This document shows positions 6,912 to 13,238 of a DNA stretch of 14,244 nucleotides, one piece after another (the stretch's first letter is position 1; each line of letters starts with the position of its first letter). The notes under the pieces were generated by a model. The model saw nothing but the letters and a program-made list of their open reading frames with translations. It was not told the origin of the DNA and searched no databases. This stretch comes from Alkalibacter sp964582705 (lineage in GTDB: Bacteria > Bacillota > Clostridia > Eubacteriales > Alkalibacteraceae). The DNA lies in assembly GCA_964582705.1 (NCBI GenBank), contig CAZOTE010000051.1:1-14244 (forward strand), in the 5' to 3' direction. A program made the position numbers and the translations under genes.

Positions 6912-7541
6912 TTATTTTAAAAGTATCCTTCCTCTTTTTAATTCTATCTTGTCTTCCATTTGAAGCTTTTTTAGGTTTCTGGTCACTACTTCCCTAGAAG
7001 TTCCAATGTCTCCTGCAATTTTTTCGTGAGTTGCAACGACCATATTATGCATATCCTTATGATTGGATAGGTATTCTTCCAATCTGGTCCTGACATCGTA
7101 AAGGGCTGAAGCTTCAACCTGCTCATATGCACTGATCAGCTTTGTCGTCAGCTGTCCGAATATATATTTTTGGATAATCTCATCTCTATGGTAAAGGTCG
7201 AAGAATAAGTCAGTCGGCATTACCATTATCCTGCTGTTCTTTTCCGCATAAGCATTGAAGCTATAATCCATTTCGCTTAATATGCACATAGCCGCTAAAA
7301 GACAGACTTCTCCTTTTACAAGGCGAAAAAGCGTCTTCTCTTTTCCATCTTCAGTGGTTCTGTAAAACCTTATGCTTCCTTCCAAAATGAAGGGCACACC
7401 ATAGCATCCTTCTCCTTCCATTTGAAGAAACTGACCTTTTTCTACGACTTTAATAACTGCGTGTCTGAATATCTCTGACAGTTGACTATCTTTTAAATGG
7501 GATAACATTTCAAAAGTTCGCCCAAATTCTTTTTTTGACAT
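6912..7541 (-). CDS. Crp/Fnr family transcriptional regulator with a cysteine-bearing effector domain
   Basis: A 209-residue Crp/Fnr-type regulator. Residues 1-115 form the cyclic-nucleotide-binding-like beta roll, about 116-150 the dimer helix, and 151-209 the winged helix-turn-helix. The recognition helix TSREVVTR (181-188) keeps R183, E184 and R188 at the positions of CRP R180, E181 and R185, so a GTGA-type half site is predicted. The phosphate-binding cassette (GExxxxRSA) that holds cAMP is not present. In its place is GEVCLLAAMC with C80 and C86, plus C46 earlier, suggesting redox, thiol or metal sensing rather than cAMP. FNR's N-terminal cysteine cluster is also lacking. The start is supported by GAGGTGA 4 nt upstream. 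The gene is divergent from the small ferredoxin gene and upstream of the NapH-like gene, both likely targets. Confidence 0.9.
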   Translation of the reverse strand: MSKKEFGRTFEMLSHLKDSQLSEIFRHAVIKVVEKGQFLQMEGEGCYGVPFILEGSIRFYRTTEDGKEKTLFRLVKGEVCLLAAMCILSEMDYSFNAYAEKNSRIMVMPTDLFFDLYHRDEIIQKYIFGQLTTKLISAYEQVEASALYDVRTRLEEYLSNHKDMHNMVVATHEKIAGDIGTSREVVTRNLKKLQMEDKIELKRGRILLK

Positions 7542-7560
7542 AAAATCACCTCATAAAATC

Positions 7561-7589
7561 ATTCTACACCAAATCCTACCAGCAATCAA
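7561..7589 (-). promoter_or_regulatory. Putative promoter of the Crp/Fnr regulator gene
   Basis: On the minus strand, TTGATT (7584-7589) and TAGAAT (7561-7566) are separated by exactly 17 nt. The start would fall near 7554, only 13 nt before the ATG, a short leader that still contains GAGGTGA. Both hexamers are close to sigma-A consensus. Confidence 0.6.
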
Positions 7590-7619
7590 ATTTGAAAAGG
7601 TTTACCATATATTGATCTC

Positions 7620-7648
7620 TTGACCTTTCATCATCATAAGAATAAAAT
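7620..7648 (+). promoter_or_regulatory. Putative promoter of the small ferredoxin gene
   Basis: TTGACC (7620-7625) and TAAAAT (7643-7648) are separated by 17 nt, a near-consensus sigma-A promoter. The start would be near 7655, upstream of the palindrome at 7664-7677. It is back to back with the regulator promoter, whose -35 box lies about 30 nt away. Confidence 0.6.
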
Positions 7649-7663
7649 AGTACTGACAGTTTC

Positions 7664-7677
7664 GTTAATATATTAAC
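7664..7677. promoter_or_regulatory. Perfect 14-bp palindrome, candidate operator
   Basis: GTTAATATATTAAC reads identically on both strands. It sits at about +10 to +23 of the putative ferredoxin promoter and ends immediately before the AGGAGG site, where a bound protein would block transcription. It fits a 5-N4-5 layout but not the GTGA half-site predicted for the adjacent regulator, and AT-rich palindromes of this size arise by chance. Confidence 0.35.
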
Positions 7678-7689
7678 AGGAGGTGCATT

Positions 7690-7932
7690 ATGCGCACTAT
7701 CAAAGTTTGTGTTGGAAATACATGTCATTTAAAAGGGTCTTATAAGGTTTTGTCAATAATCCAGGAATACGTGAAGGCTAATCGTCTTTCTCACGAAATC
7801 GAGCTTAGAGGCACCTTTTGTCTCGGTCGTTGCACCGAAGGAGTGTCTGTCCAAATAGATGAAGGAGACATTTTTTCTGTAACTCCGGAAACCGCTGAAG
7901 ATTTCATAAGCAATATTTTACAAACAGCATAA
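7690..7932 (+). CDS. Thioredoxin-like [2Fe-2S] ferredoxin (NuoE C-terminal-like, stand-alone)
   Basis: An 80-residue protein consisting of only the thioredoxin-fold ferredoxin domain found at the C terminus of NuoE/HydC. All four cluster ligands are visible: C7 and C12 (CVGNTCH) and C44 and C48 (CLGRC). Such small ferredoxins are known electron carriers in anaerobes, often near hydrogenases. Here it stands alone, although the hydrogenase operon lies about 5 kb away. The start is clear, with AGGAGG 6 nt upstream. The thioredoxin-like gene follows 76 nt downstream on the same strand with no obvious terminator between, so the two may be co-transcribed. The partner enzyme is unknown; the nitroreductase or the NapH-like protein are contextual guesses. 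Confidence 0.85.
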   Translation: MRTIKVCVGNTCHLKGSYKVLSIIQEYVKANRLSHEIELRGTFCLGRCTEGVSVQIDEGDIFSVTPETAEDFISNILQTA

Positions 7933-8008
7933 TCCAAATTTATATTTAATATTTTTGTCTTTGATTTGCGGAGTTTTTTTGTTAACCTTAAACTGGGAGG
8001 CTGAGAGA

Positions 8009-8329
8009 ATGATACAGTTTAGAGATATCTCGGATATTAAAGAAGTCATATGCCAGGATAATTTTTTAATATTGCTATTTTCATCAAGCAACTGCAACGT
8101 TTGCATATCGGTTAAGGAAAATATCCAACATCTTATTAATAAATATCCATATTTAAATTTTTATCAGGTTCCCATAGATGAACTTCCTGCTGCCAGTGGA
8201 GATTTTTTGGTCTTTACCATCCCAACTATAGTACTTTTTCACCATGGCAAAGAAGTCTACAGGGCATCTAGATTCATTCCATTTAAAGAACTGGAAGATA
8301 AAATTCTTCTATATAATGAGAACCTATGA
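8009..8329 (+). CDS. Thioredoxin-fold protein with CNVC active site
   Basis: A 106-residue protein with the thioredoxin layout: the first strand ends in FSSSNC and gives a CxxC pair (C29-N-V-C32), the cis-proline motif is TIPT (P72), and the following strand and turn end in HHGK (78-81). The active-site dipeptide NV differs from classical WCGPC thioredoxin, so it is probably a specialised thiol-disulfide oxidoreductase or redox relay rather than general thioredoxin. An additional C15 is present. No signal peptide or membrane segment is seen, so it should be cytoplasmic. The start at 8009 is chosen because GGGAGG lies 8 nt upstream; the longer frame from 7955 has no such site. It lies between the small ferredoxin and nitroreductase genes on the same strand. 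Confidence 0.85.
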   Translation: MIQFRDISDIKEVICQDNFLILLFSSSNCNVCISVKENIQHLINKYPYLNFYQVPIDELPAASGDFLVFTIPTIVLFHHGKEVYRASRFIPFKELEDKILLYNENL

Positions 8330-8330
8330 T

Positions 8331-8359
8331 TTGTGTTATCCGAAAATTATCTGTATAAT
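8331..8359 (+). promoter_or_regulatory. Putative promoter of the nitroreductase gene
   Basis: TTGTGT (8331-8336) and a perfect TATAAT (8354-8359) are separated by 17 nt, starting one base after the thioredoxin-like stop codon. This suggests the nitroreductase can be expressed independently of the two genes before it. Confidence 0.55.
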
Positions 8360-8395
8360 ATAGCATATAAAACAACTTGAATTGGGAGGATTTAG

Positions 8396-8974
8396 ATGGA
8401 TAGGCGGAACTTTAAATACGATATCATGCCGGAAATCAAGAACCGTTGGTCTTCAAGAGCTTTTTCTGGTAAAAAAGTTGATAATGAAGAAATAATGGCC
8501 GTGCTTGAAGCAGCATCTTTTGCTCCCTCTTGCTTCAACGAGCAGCCCTGGCGCTTTATTCTTGCAGATACTGAAGACAAAAAACACAAGATTTGCTCCT
8601 TGCTATACGATGGAAATAAAAGGTGGGCATGCTCTGCCCCAGTTTTGTTGCTCCTTCTGTCTTACAAATATTTTGATTCCAACTCCAAGGATAATTACTG
8701 GCACATGTTTGATACCGGTACAGCCTGGGGCTATCTAAGCCTTGAAGCTTGGAGGCGTGGACTTGTGGTACATGCCATGGGAGGGTTCAGTCGAAAAAGA
8801 ACCCGTGAAGAGCTTAAAATCGACGATGATTACGATATTGTAACCGTGATAGCATTGGGCTACCCCGGCAATATGTCCAGCTTGCCTGAAGATTTGCAAA
8901 AGAAGGAACATCCTGGCGTAAGAAAACCTGTTGAATCTTTGATAATTGAAATGGATGAAAGCTTGGCTGAATGA
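8396..8974 (+). CDS. Nitroreductase family protein (FMN oxidoreductase)
   Basis: A 192-residue nitroreductase-fold flavoprotein, predicted to use FMN and NAD(P)H to reduce nitro, quinone or similar acceptors. The N-terminal RWSSRAFSG (17-25) supplies residues that normally contact the FMN phosphate. PSCFNEQPWRF (44-54) is the conserved SxxNxQPWxF flavin-site motif. LEAWRRGLVVHAMGGF (116-131) and VIALGYPG (151-158) are the usual later motifs, with a basic RKP (176-178) near the C terminus. Length fits the short single-domain subfamily, which acts as a homodimer. GGGAGGA lies 5 nt upstream of the ATG. It may share a regulon with the neighbouring redox genes but has its own promoter. Substrate cannot be deduced from sequence. 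Confidence 0.92.
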   Translation: MDRRNFKYDIMPEIKNRWSSRAFSGKKVDNEEIMAVLEAASFAPSCFNEQPWRFILADTEDKKHKICSLLYDGNKRWACSAPVLLLLLSYKYFDSNSKDNYWHMFDTGTAWGYLSLEAWRRGLVVHAMGGFSRKRTREELKIDDDYDIVTVIALGYPGNMSSLPEDLQKKEHPGVRKPVESLIIEMDESLAE

Positions 8975-8983
8975 TGTTAATAA

Positions 8984-9007
8984 AACCTTGCCGTTTTTGG
9001 CAAGGTT
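8984..9007. terminator. Shared terminator between nitroreductase and mscL
   Basis: A 9-bp perfect stem (8984-8992 with 8999-9007) encloses a 6-nt GTTTTT loop. It lies about 10 nt from the stop codons of both converging genes. The stem is followed by interrupted T-rich sequence on plus and by TTTTATT on minus (counting the stem's own final T residues), so it probably serves both directions. Confidence 0.8.
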
Positions 9008-9016
9008 CTATTCTTT

Positions 9017-9454
9017 CTATTCAATAACAGATGTACAATGCGGACATCTAGTTGCATCGATATGTACCTCTCCAAAGCAAAAACTGCACTTTTTCGTAGT
9101 TTCAGGGGCTGGTTCAGTTTCCTCTTTCCTTTTCATCTTGTTTAACTGCTTAATCACTATGAAGATTGCAAATGCAATTATTAGAAAATCTACAATATTA
9201 TTTAAAAACGATCCATAATTCAGCGTCAATGCCCCTGCAGCTTGAGCTTCTTCCAAAGTAAGATATTGACCTTCCCCCAACACCACGAACAGATTAGTGA
9301 AATCCGTATCCCCAAGCAATACCCCAATAAGCGGCATAATCATATCATTTACCAATGAAGTCACTATCTTACCAAAAGCCCCTCCTATTATTATACCAAT
9401 GGCCAGGTCTACCATGTTCCCTTTAAGGGCAAATTCTTTGAATTCCTTAATCAT
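9017..9454 (-). CDS. mscL: Large-conductance mechanosensitive channel MscL with C-terminal zinc ribbon
   Basis: A 145-residue channel that opens under membrane tension to release solutes during hypo-osmotic shock. The N-terminal amphipathic MIKEFKEFALKGNMVDLAIG (1-20) leads into the first membrane segment (15-45), which includes GIIIGGAFGKIV. A periplasmic loop (46-82) follows, then a second membrane segment (83-104). The cytoplasmic tail carries CSFC (C123, C126) and CPHC (C137, C140), a rubredoxin-like zinc ribbon absent from E. coli MscL and accounting for the extra length. I start at the ATG at 9454 because AAGGAGG lies 8 nt upstream; the in-frame ATG at 9472 is just upstream of that same site and would add six residues. 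It converges with the nitroreductase gene and lies downstream of the dnaJ terminator, so it is monocistronic. Confidence 0.95.
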   Translation of the reverse strand: MIKEFKEFALKGNMVDLAIGIIIGGAFGKIVTSLVNDMIMPLIGVLLGDTDFTNLFVVLGEGQYLTLEEAQAAGALTLNYGSFLNNIVDFLIIAFAIFIVIKQLNKMKRKEETEPAPETTKKCSFCFGEVHIDATRCPHCTSVIE

Positions 9455-9498
9455 CTTGATTTCCTCCTTCATTGTTAATAATAATAACTTATAACGTC

Positions 9499-9527
9499 TA
9501 TATACATTTATTATAACTCATTTCCAA
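9499..9527 (-). promoter_or_regulatory. Putative mscL promoter
   Basis: On minus, TTGGAA (9522-9527) and TATATA (9499-9504) are 17 nt apart. An alternative TATAAT lies a few bases upstream without a good -35 partner. The region is very AT-rich, so this is a weak call; some promoter is needed because dnaJ ends in a terminator just upstream. Confidence 0.35.
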
Positions 9528-9538
9528 AACAAAAGACT

Positions 9539-9580
9539 AAAAAACTGTTGCATCTGCTTTTTAAGCATCTGCAACAGTTT
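9539..9580 (-). terminator. Intrinsic terminator of the hrcA-grpE-dnaK-dnaJ operon
   Basis: An 11-bp stem (9542-9552 with 9570-9580) carries a 2x2 internal mismatch and an inner 5-bp stem (9555-9559 with 9563-9567). On the minus strand it is followed by six T residues (complement of 9539-9544). It starts just after the dnaJ stop codon. Confidence 0.9.
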
Positions 9581-9583
9581 AAA

Positions 9584-10729
9584 TCAGTTAAAATATTTTT
9601 TTACCTTGTCCCAAAAACTTTTGCCTTGTTCGTGAATTTCATGCTCTCCATCGACTTCAGCAAACTTTTTAAGCAATTCCTTTTGCTCATCATTTAGCTT
9701 TTTAGGAATTTCGACCTTCACTTTTACGTACTGATCGCCTTTTCCATAACCCATGGGATTAGCAACTCCACGACCTTTTAATCTGAATGTCTGGTGGGAT
9801 TGTGTCCCCTCAGGTATCGTAAACTTAATTTGTTCTATTTTCTTTTTCTTTTCGTTCAATGACGGAATCATTATCTCGTCCCCTAGAGCAGCCTGAACAA
9901 ATGTTATCGGAATTTCACAAAAAATATTCGTTCCTTCCCTTTCAAAGAAGGGATGGGATTTGACGCTAATATATACATAGACATCTCCTCTTGGTCCACC
10001 CAAGGTTCCCGGTTCTCCTTCGCCCCTTAAAGGAAGAACGTTGCCGTCCTCGACTCCTGCAGGAATGTTGATTGATATGGACTTTTCTTTCCTCTTGGTC
10101 CCTTTTCCACCACATGATTTACAGGGCTTGGAGACTATCTTTCCTTCTCCGTGGCATTTATCGCACGTCTTTACAGTCTGCATGACTCCGAAAGGGGTCC
10201 TTTGATTCACTCTTACTTGTCCTGATCCGTTGCATTTGTCACAGGTCTTAACATCACTGCCGGATTCCGCTCCGGAACCGTGACACACCTCGCATTCTTC
10301 ATCTCTTGATATCTTAATATCCTTTTCTACGCCAAACACTGCCTCTTCGAAGTCAAGGGTAATGCCGACCTTTATATCCGGACCTTTTTGAGGTCTTCTA
10401 GATCTGCTTCCTGAAAAGCCTCCTCCAAACATATCGAATATATCCCCGAATATATCGTCAAATCCGGCACCACCGCCAAATCCCCCGAATCCACCGGCAC
10501 CATTTCCCATTCCTGCATGCCCAAATTGATCGTACTGTGAGCGCTTAGATGAATCGCTTAAGATTTCGTAAGCTTCATTTACTTCCTTGAAGTTTTCCTC
10601 TGCTTCTTTATCTTCGGGATTTCTATCGGGATGGTACTTCATGGCAAGCTTTCTGTATGCTTTTTTTATTTCATCCTCTGAGGCACCCTTACTGACTCCT
10701 AGGACCTCATAATAGTCTCGTTTGCTCAT
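9584..10729 (-). CDS. dnaJ: Chaperone protein DnaJ (Hsp40)
   Basis: The 381-residue type I J-protein that delivers unfolded substrates to DnaK and stimulates its ATPase. The J domain (1-70) contains HPD at 33-35. The Gly/Phe-rich region spans about 71-107. The zinc-finger domain has four CxxCxGxG motifs with cysteines 146/149, 163/166, 189/192 and 203/206, followed by the C-terminal substrate-binding domains, for example GDVYVYISVKSHPFF. Length is normal. AAGGAGAG lies upstream of the ATG. It is the last gene of the heat-shock operon, separated from dnaK by an 84-nt gap containing an inverted repeat, and is followed by a strong terminator. Confidence 0.98.
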   Translation of the reverse strand: MSKRDYYEVLGVSKGASEDEIKKAYRKLAMKYHPDRNPEDKEAEENFKEVNEAYEILSDSSKRSQYDQFGHAGMGNGAGGFGGFGGGAGFDDIFGDIFDMFGGGFSGSRSRRPQKGPDIKVGITLDFEEAVFGVEKDIKISRDEECEVCHGSGAESGSDVKTCDKCNGSGQVRVNQRTPFGVMQTVKTCDKCHGEGKIVSKPCKSCGGKGTKRKEKSISINIPAGVEDGNVLPLRGEGEPGTLGGPRGDVYVYISVKSHPFFEREGTNIFCEIPITFVQAALGDEIMIPSLNEKKKKIEQIKFTIPEGTQSHQTFRLKGRGVANPMGYGKGDQYVKVKVEIPKKLNDEQKELLKKFAEVDGEHEIHEQGKSFWDKVKKYFN

Positions 10730-10777
10730 ATTTTCTCTCCTTGCGTTAAATTCAAGGCTTTATCATATCATAAACAT

Positions 10778-10803
10778 GCAACCAAAGCAATTGCCTTGGT
10801 TGC
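10778..10803. repeat. Inverted repeat in the dnaK-dnaJ gap
   Basis: GCAACCAA (10778-10785) pairs with TTGGTTGC (10796-10803). After one mismatch the inner GCAATTGC is also self-complementary, giving a near-perfect 26-nt palindrome about 10 nt past the dnaK stop codon. There is no clean T-run on the minus side, so it looks like a partial attenuator or mRNA-stabilising stem rather than a full terminator. Confidence 0.65.
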
Positions 10804-10813
10804 GGGTTTAATG

Positions 10814-12652
10814 TTATTTGTTTTCATCCTCATCGTCTACGACTTCATAGTCTGCATCTACAACGTCATCAGCATCGTTTTGTGACTCTTGTGCTTCGCC
10901 TTGCGCTTCCTGAGAAGCCTGTTCATAAAGCTTTTGTGCTATTGGATGGAAGACTTCGTTAAGTGCTTCTGTCGCTTTTTTAATAGCTTCTACATCAGAA
11001 CCTTCCATTTTGTCTTTCAGGTCCTTAACTGCATCTTCAACTTTTTGTTTTTCATCGGCAGACACTTTATCTCCCAAGTCCTTAAGCGACTTTTCAATCT
11101 GGTATATCGTGGAGTCAGCAGTATTCTTAACCTCTACCTCGTCTTTTTTCTTCTTGTCCTCTTCGGCAAATTTTTCCGCTTCTTTCACAGCTTTTTCTAT
11201 TTCTTCATCGCTCATGTTTGTAGAAGACTGAATTACCACATTTTGAGATTTTCCTGTTCCTAAATCCTTCGCGCTTACGTTTACTATTCCGTTAGCATCT
11301 ATATCAAATGTTACTTCAATCTGCGGGATTCCTCTTGGCGCCGGAGCAATGCCTGCCAATTGGAATCTGCCCAAAGTTTTGTTATAAGATGCAATCTCTC
11401 TTTCACCTTGTAGCACGTGTATGTCTACTGCAGTTTGATTGTCAGCAGCGGTTGAGAATATTTGACTCTTCTTTGTTGGTATGGTAGTGTTTCGCTCGAT
11501 CAGCTTAGTAAATACGCCACCCATGGTTTCAATGCCAAGTGACAAAGGAGTTACGTCAAGAAGCAACACGTCTTTTACTTCTCCTGCAAGTACTCCTGCT
11601 TGGATTGCAGCACCGATAGCTACGCACTCATCAGGATTGATTCCCTTGTAAGCGTCTTTACCTGTAATTTTCTTTACGGCTTCCTGTACAGAGGGAGTTC
11701 TTGTTGATCCACCAACGAGGATTATCTTGTTAATCTTATCTGCTTCAAGCCCAGCATCTTTCATAGCGCTTTTAACCGGACCTATTGTTCTTTCCACTAG
11801 GTCTGCTGTCAACTCGTCAAATTTCGCTCTGGACAAAGTCACGTCCAAGTGCTTAGGTCCTTCCTGTGTTGCAGTAATAAAAGGAAGGTTTATATTAGAG
11901 CTCATGACTCCTGAAAGCTCGATTTTCGCCTTTTCTGCGGCTTCTTTAAGTCTCTGCAAGGCAATCTTGTCGTTTCTTAAATCTACTCCGTTTTCTTTTT
12001 TGAACTCTTCAGCAAGATAATCAATGACTCTTTGGTCAAAATCGTCTCCTCCAAGATGGTTGTCACCATTGGTCGCTAGAACTTCAAATACTCCATCCCC
12101 TAGCTCAAGTATCGATACGTCGAATGTTCCACCACCTAGGTCATAAACCATTATCTTTTGGTTCTCTTCCTTATCAAGGCCATATGCCAACGATGCGGCA
12201 GTCGGCTCGTTTATGATTCTTAACACTTCTAATCCTGCTATCTTTCCAGCATCCTTGGTTGCTTGTCTTTGACTGTCACTGAAATATGCCGGTACTGTTA
12301 TAACTGCTTTCGTTACCTTTTCTCCCAAATAGGCTTCCGCATCAGCCTTAAGCTTTTGAAGGATCATTGCAGAAATCTGTTGTGGGGTATAATCCGTTCC
12401 ATCAATTGTTACCTTATGGTCGGTTCCCATCTCCCTTTTAATAGATGCTACTGTCTTGTCAGGGTTTGTGACTGCTTGTCTCTTTGCAACCTGGCCTACC
12501 AATCTTTCTCCATCTTTTGTAACTGCAAGTACTGATGGCGTGGTCCTGTTTCCTTCAGCATTTGGAATTACAACAGGCTCTCCTCCTTCAAGCACGGCTA
12601 CGCAAGAGTTAGTTGTACCCAAGTCAATTCCTATAATTTTTTCTTTTCCCAT
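10814..12652 (-). CDS. dnaK: Molecular chaperone DnaK (Hsp70)
   Basis: The 612-residue ATP-dependent chaperone. Nucleotide-binding motifs are seen in order: IGIDLGTTNSCVAV (7-20), VYDLGGGTFDVSILE (169-183), ILVGGSTRTP (311-320). The interdomain linker DVLLLDVTPL is at 361-370, and the acidic C terminus ends DDVVDADYEVVDDEDENK. It is shorter than E. coli DnaK (638), as expected for the Firmicute type, which lacks an insert in the N-terminal domain. The ATG is preceded by AGGAGG. It sits 22 nt downstream of grpE and upstream of dnaJ, in the classic Firmicute order, and should be controlled by HrcA at a promoter outside the window. Confidence 0.98.
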   Translation of the reverse strand: MGKEKIIGIDLGTTNSCVAVLEGGEPVVIPNAEGNRTTPSVLAVTKDGERLVGQVAKRQAVTNPDKTVASIKREMGTDHKVTIDGTDYTPQQISAMILQKLKADAEAYLGEKVTKAVITVPAYFSDSQRQATKDAGKIAGLEVLRIINEPTAASLAYGLDKEENQKIMVYDLGGGTFDVSILELGDGVFEVLATNGDNHLGGDDFDQRVIDYLAEEFKKENGVDLRNDKIALQRLKEAAEKAKIELSGVMSSNINLPFITATQEGPKHLDVTLSRAKFDELTADLVERTIGPVKSAMKDAGLEADKINKIILVGGSTRTPSVQEAVKKITGKDAYKGINPDECVAIGAAIQAGVLAGEVKDVLLLDVTPLSLGIETMGGVFTKLIERNTTIPTKKSQIFSTAADNQTAVDIHVLQGEREIASYNKTLGRFQLAGIAPAPRGIPQIEVTFDIDANGIVNVSAKDLGTGKSQNVVIQSSTNMSDEEIEKAVKEAEKFAEEDKKKKDEVEVKNTADSTIYQIEKSLKDLGDKVSADEKQKVEDAVKDLKDKMEGSDVEAIKKATEALNEVFHPIAQKLYEQASQEAQGEAQESQNDADDVVDADYEVVDDEDENK

Positions 12653-12674
12653 ATTCTATTTCCTCCTATCAATA

Positions 12675-13238
12675 TCAGCTTTTTTTGCAAATCTTGACCA
12701 TCGCTGGTCTGATTACTTTCTCTTTAAACGTGTATCCCTTTTGGAAAACTTCAATAATTTCATCTTCTTTATGAATATCAGAATCTTCCACCGTAACCCC
12801 ATGGTGCAGGTTTGGATCAAACTCTTGATTTTCGCACTCTATTTCACTTAAGCCTTCCTTGGCAAGTACGTCTTTGAGTTGAGTCAAAACCATCTTGACG
12901 CCGCTAGCATACTCGTCTTCAATCTTGCTTTTCTCGAGGGATGACACCGCTCTTTCAAGATTATCCAAAACCGGCAAAAGATTCGATGAAAAATCCTCTA
13001 ATGCATATTTGTATATTTCATCTTTCTCGCGAATTGTGCGCTTTCTAAAGTTGTCAAAATCAGCTTGGAGACGAATCAATTGGTTTTGAAGGCTTTCATC
13101 TTCTTTATTTTCTTCAGCTGGTTTTTCTTCACCCGACTCTTTTTGATCATCTTGAGCCTCTTGCTCTTGGTTTTCTTCCAAATCTACCTTTTCGTCATTA
13201 ATTGCTTCATCTTTATTTTTTTCGTTATTCAAAATCAT
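12675..13238 (-). CDS. grpE: Nucleotide exchange factor GrpE
   Basis: The ADP-release factor for DnaK, 187 residues from the ATG chosen here. An acidic, Glu/Asp-rich N-terminal tail (about 1-52) leads into the long dimerisation helix with NQLIRLQADFDNFRKRT, and the protein ends with the beta domain signature VFQKGYTFKEKVIRPAMVKI. The gene overlaps the end of hrcA by 14 nt. The start is uncertain: GTG at 13241, ATG at 13238 and TTG at 13232 are all in frame. The only Shine-Dalgarno-like stretch, AAAGGG (13241-13246), sits 8 nt before the TTG but only 2 nt before the ATG. The TTG may therefore be the true start, shortening the protein by two residues. Confidence 0.95.
   Translation of the reverse strand: MILNNEKNKDEAINDEKVDLEENQEQEAQDDQKESGEEKPAEENKEDESLQNQLIRLQADFDNFRKRTIREKDEIYKYALEDFSSNLLPVLDNLERAVSSLEKSKIEDEYASGVKMVLTQLKDVLAKEGLSEIECENQEFDPNLHHGVTVEDSDIHKEDEIIEVFQKGYTFKEKVIRPAMVKICKKS

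Noticed and set aside
7955..8008. Eighteen-residue N-terminal extension of the thioredoxin-like protein
   Set aside because: No ribosome site precedes 7955, while GGGAGG lies inside the extension at the right distance from the ATG at 8009; the extension is mildly hydrophobic but not a convincing signal peptide.
10889..12851. Several long plus-strand open frames lying antisense to dnaK and grpE
   Set aside because: They sit wholly over strongly conserved chaperone genes, have no ribosome sites and give low-complexity Phe/Ser-rich products; they are frame shadows.
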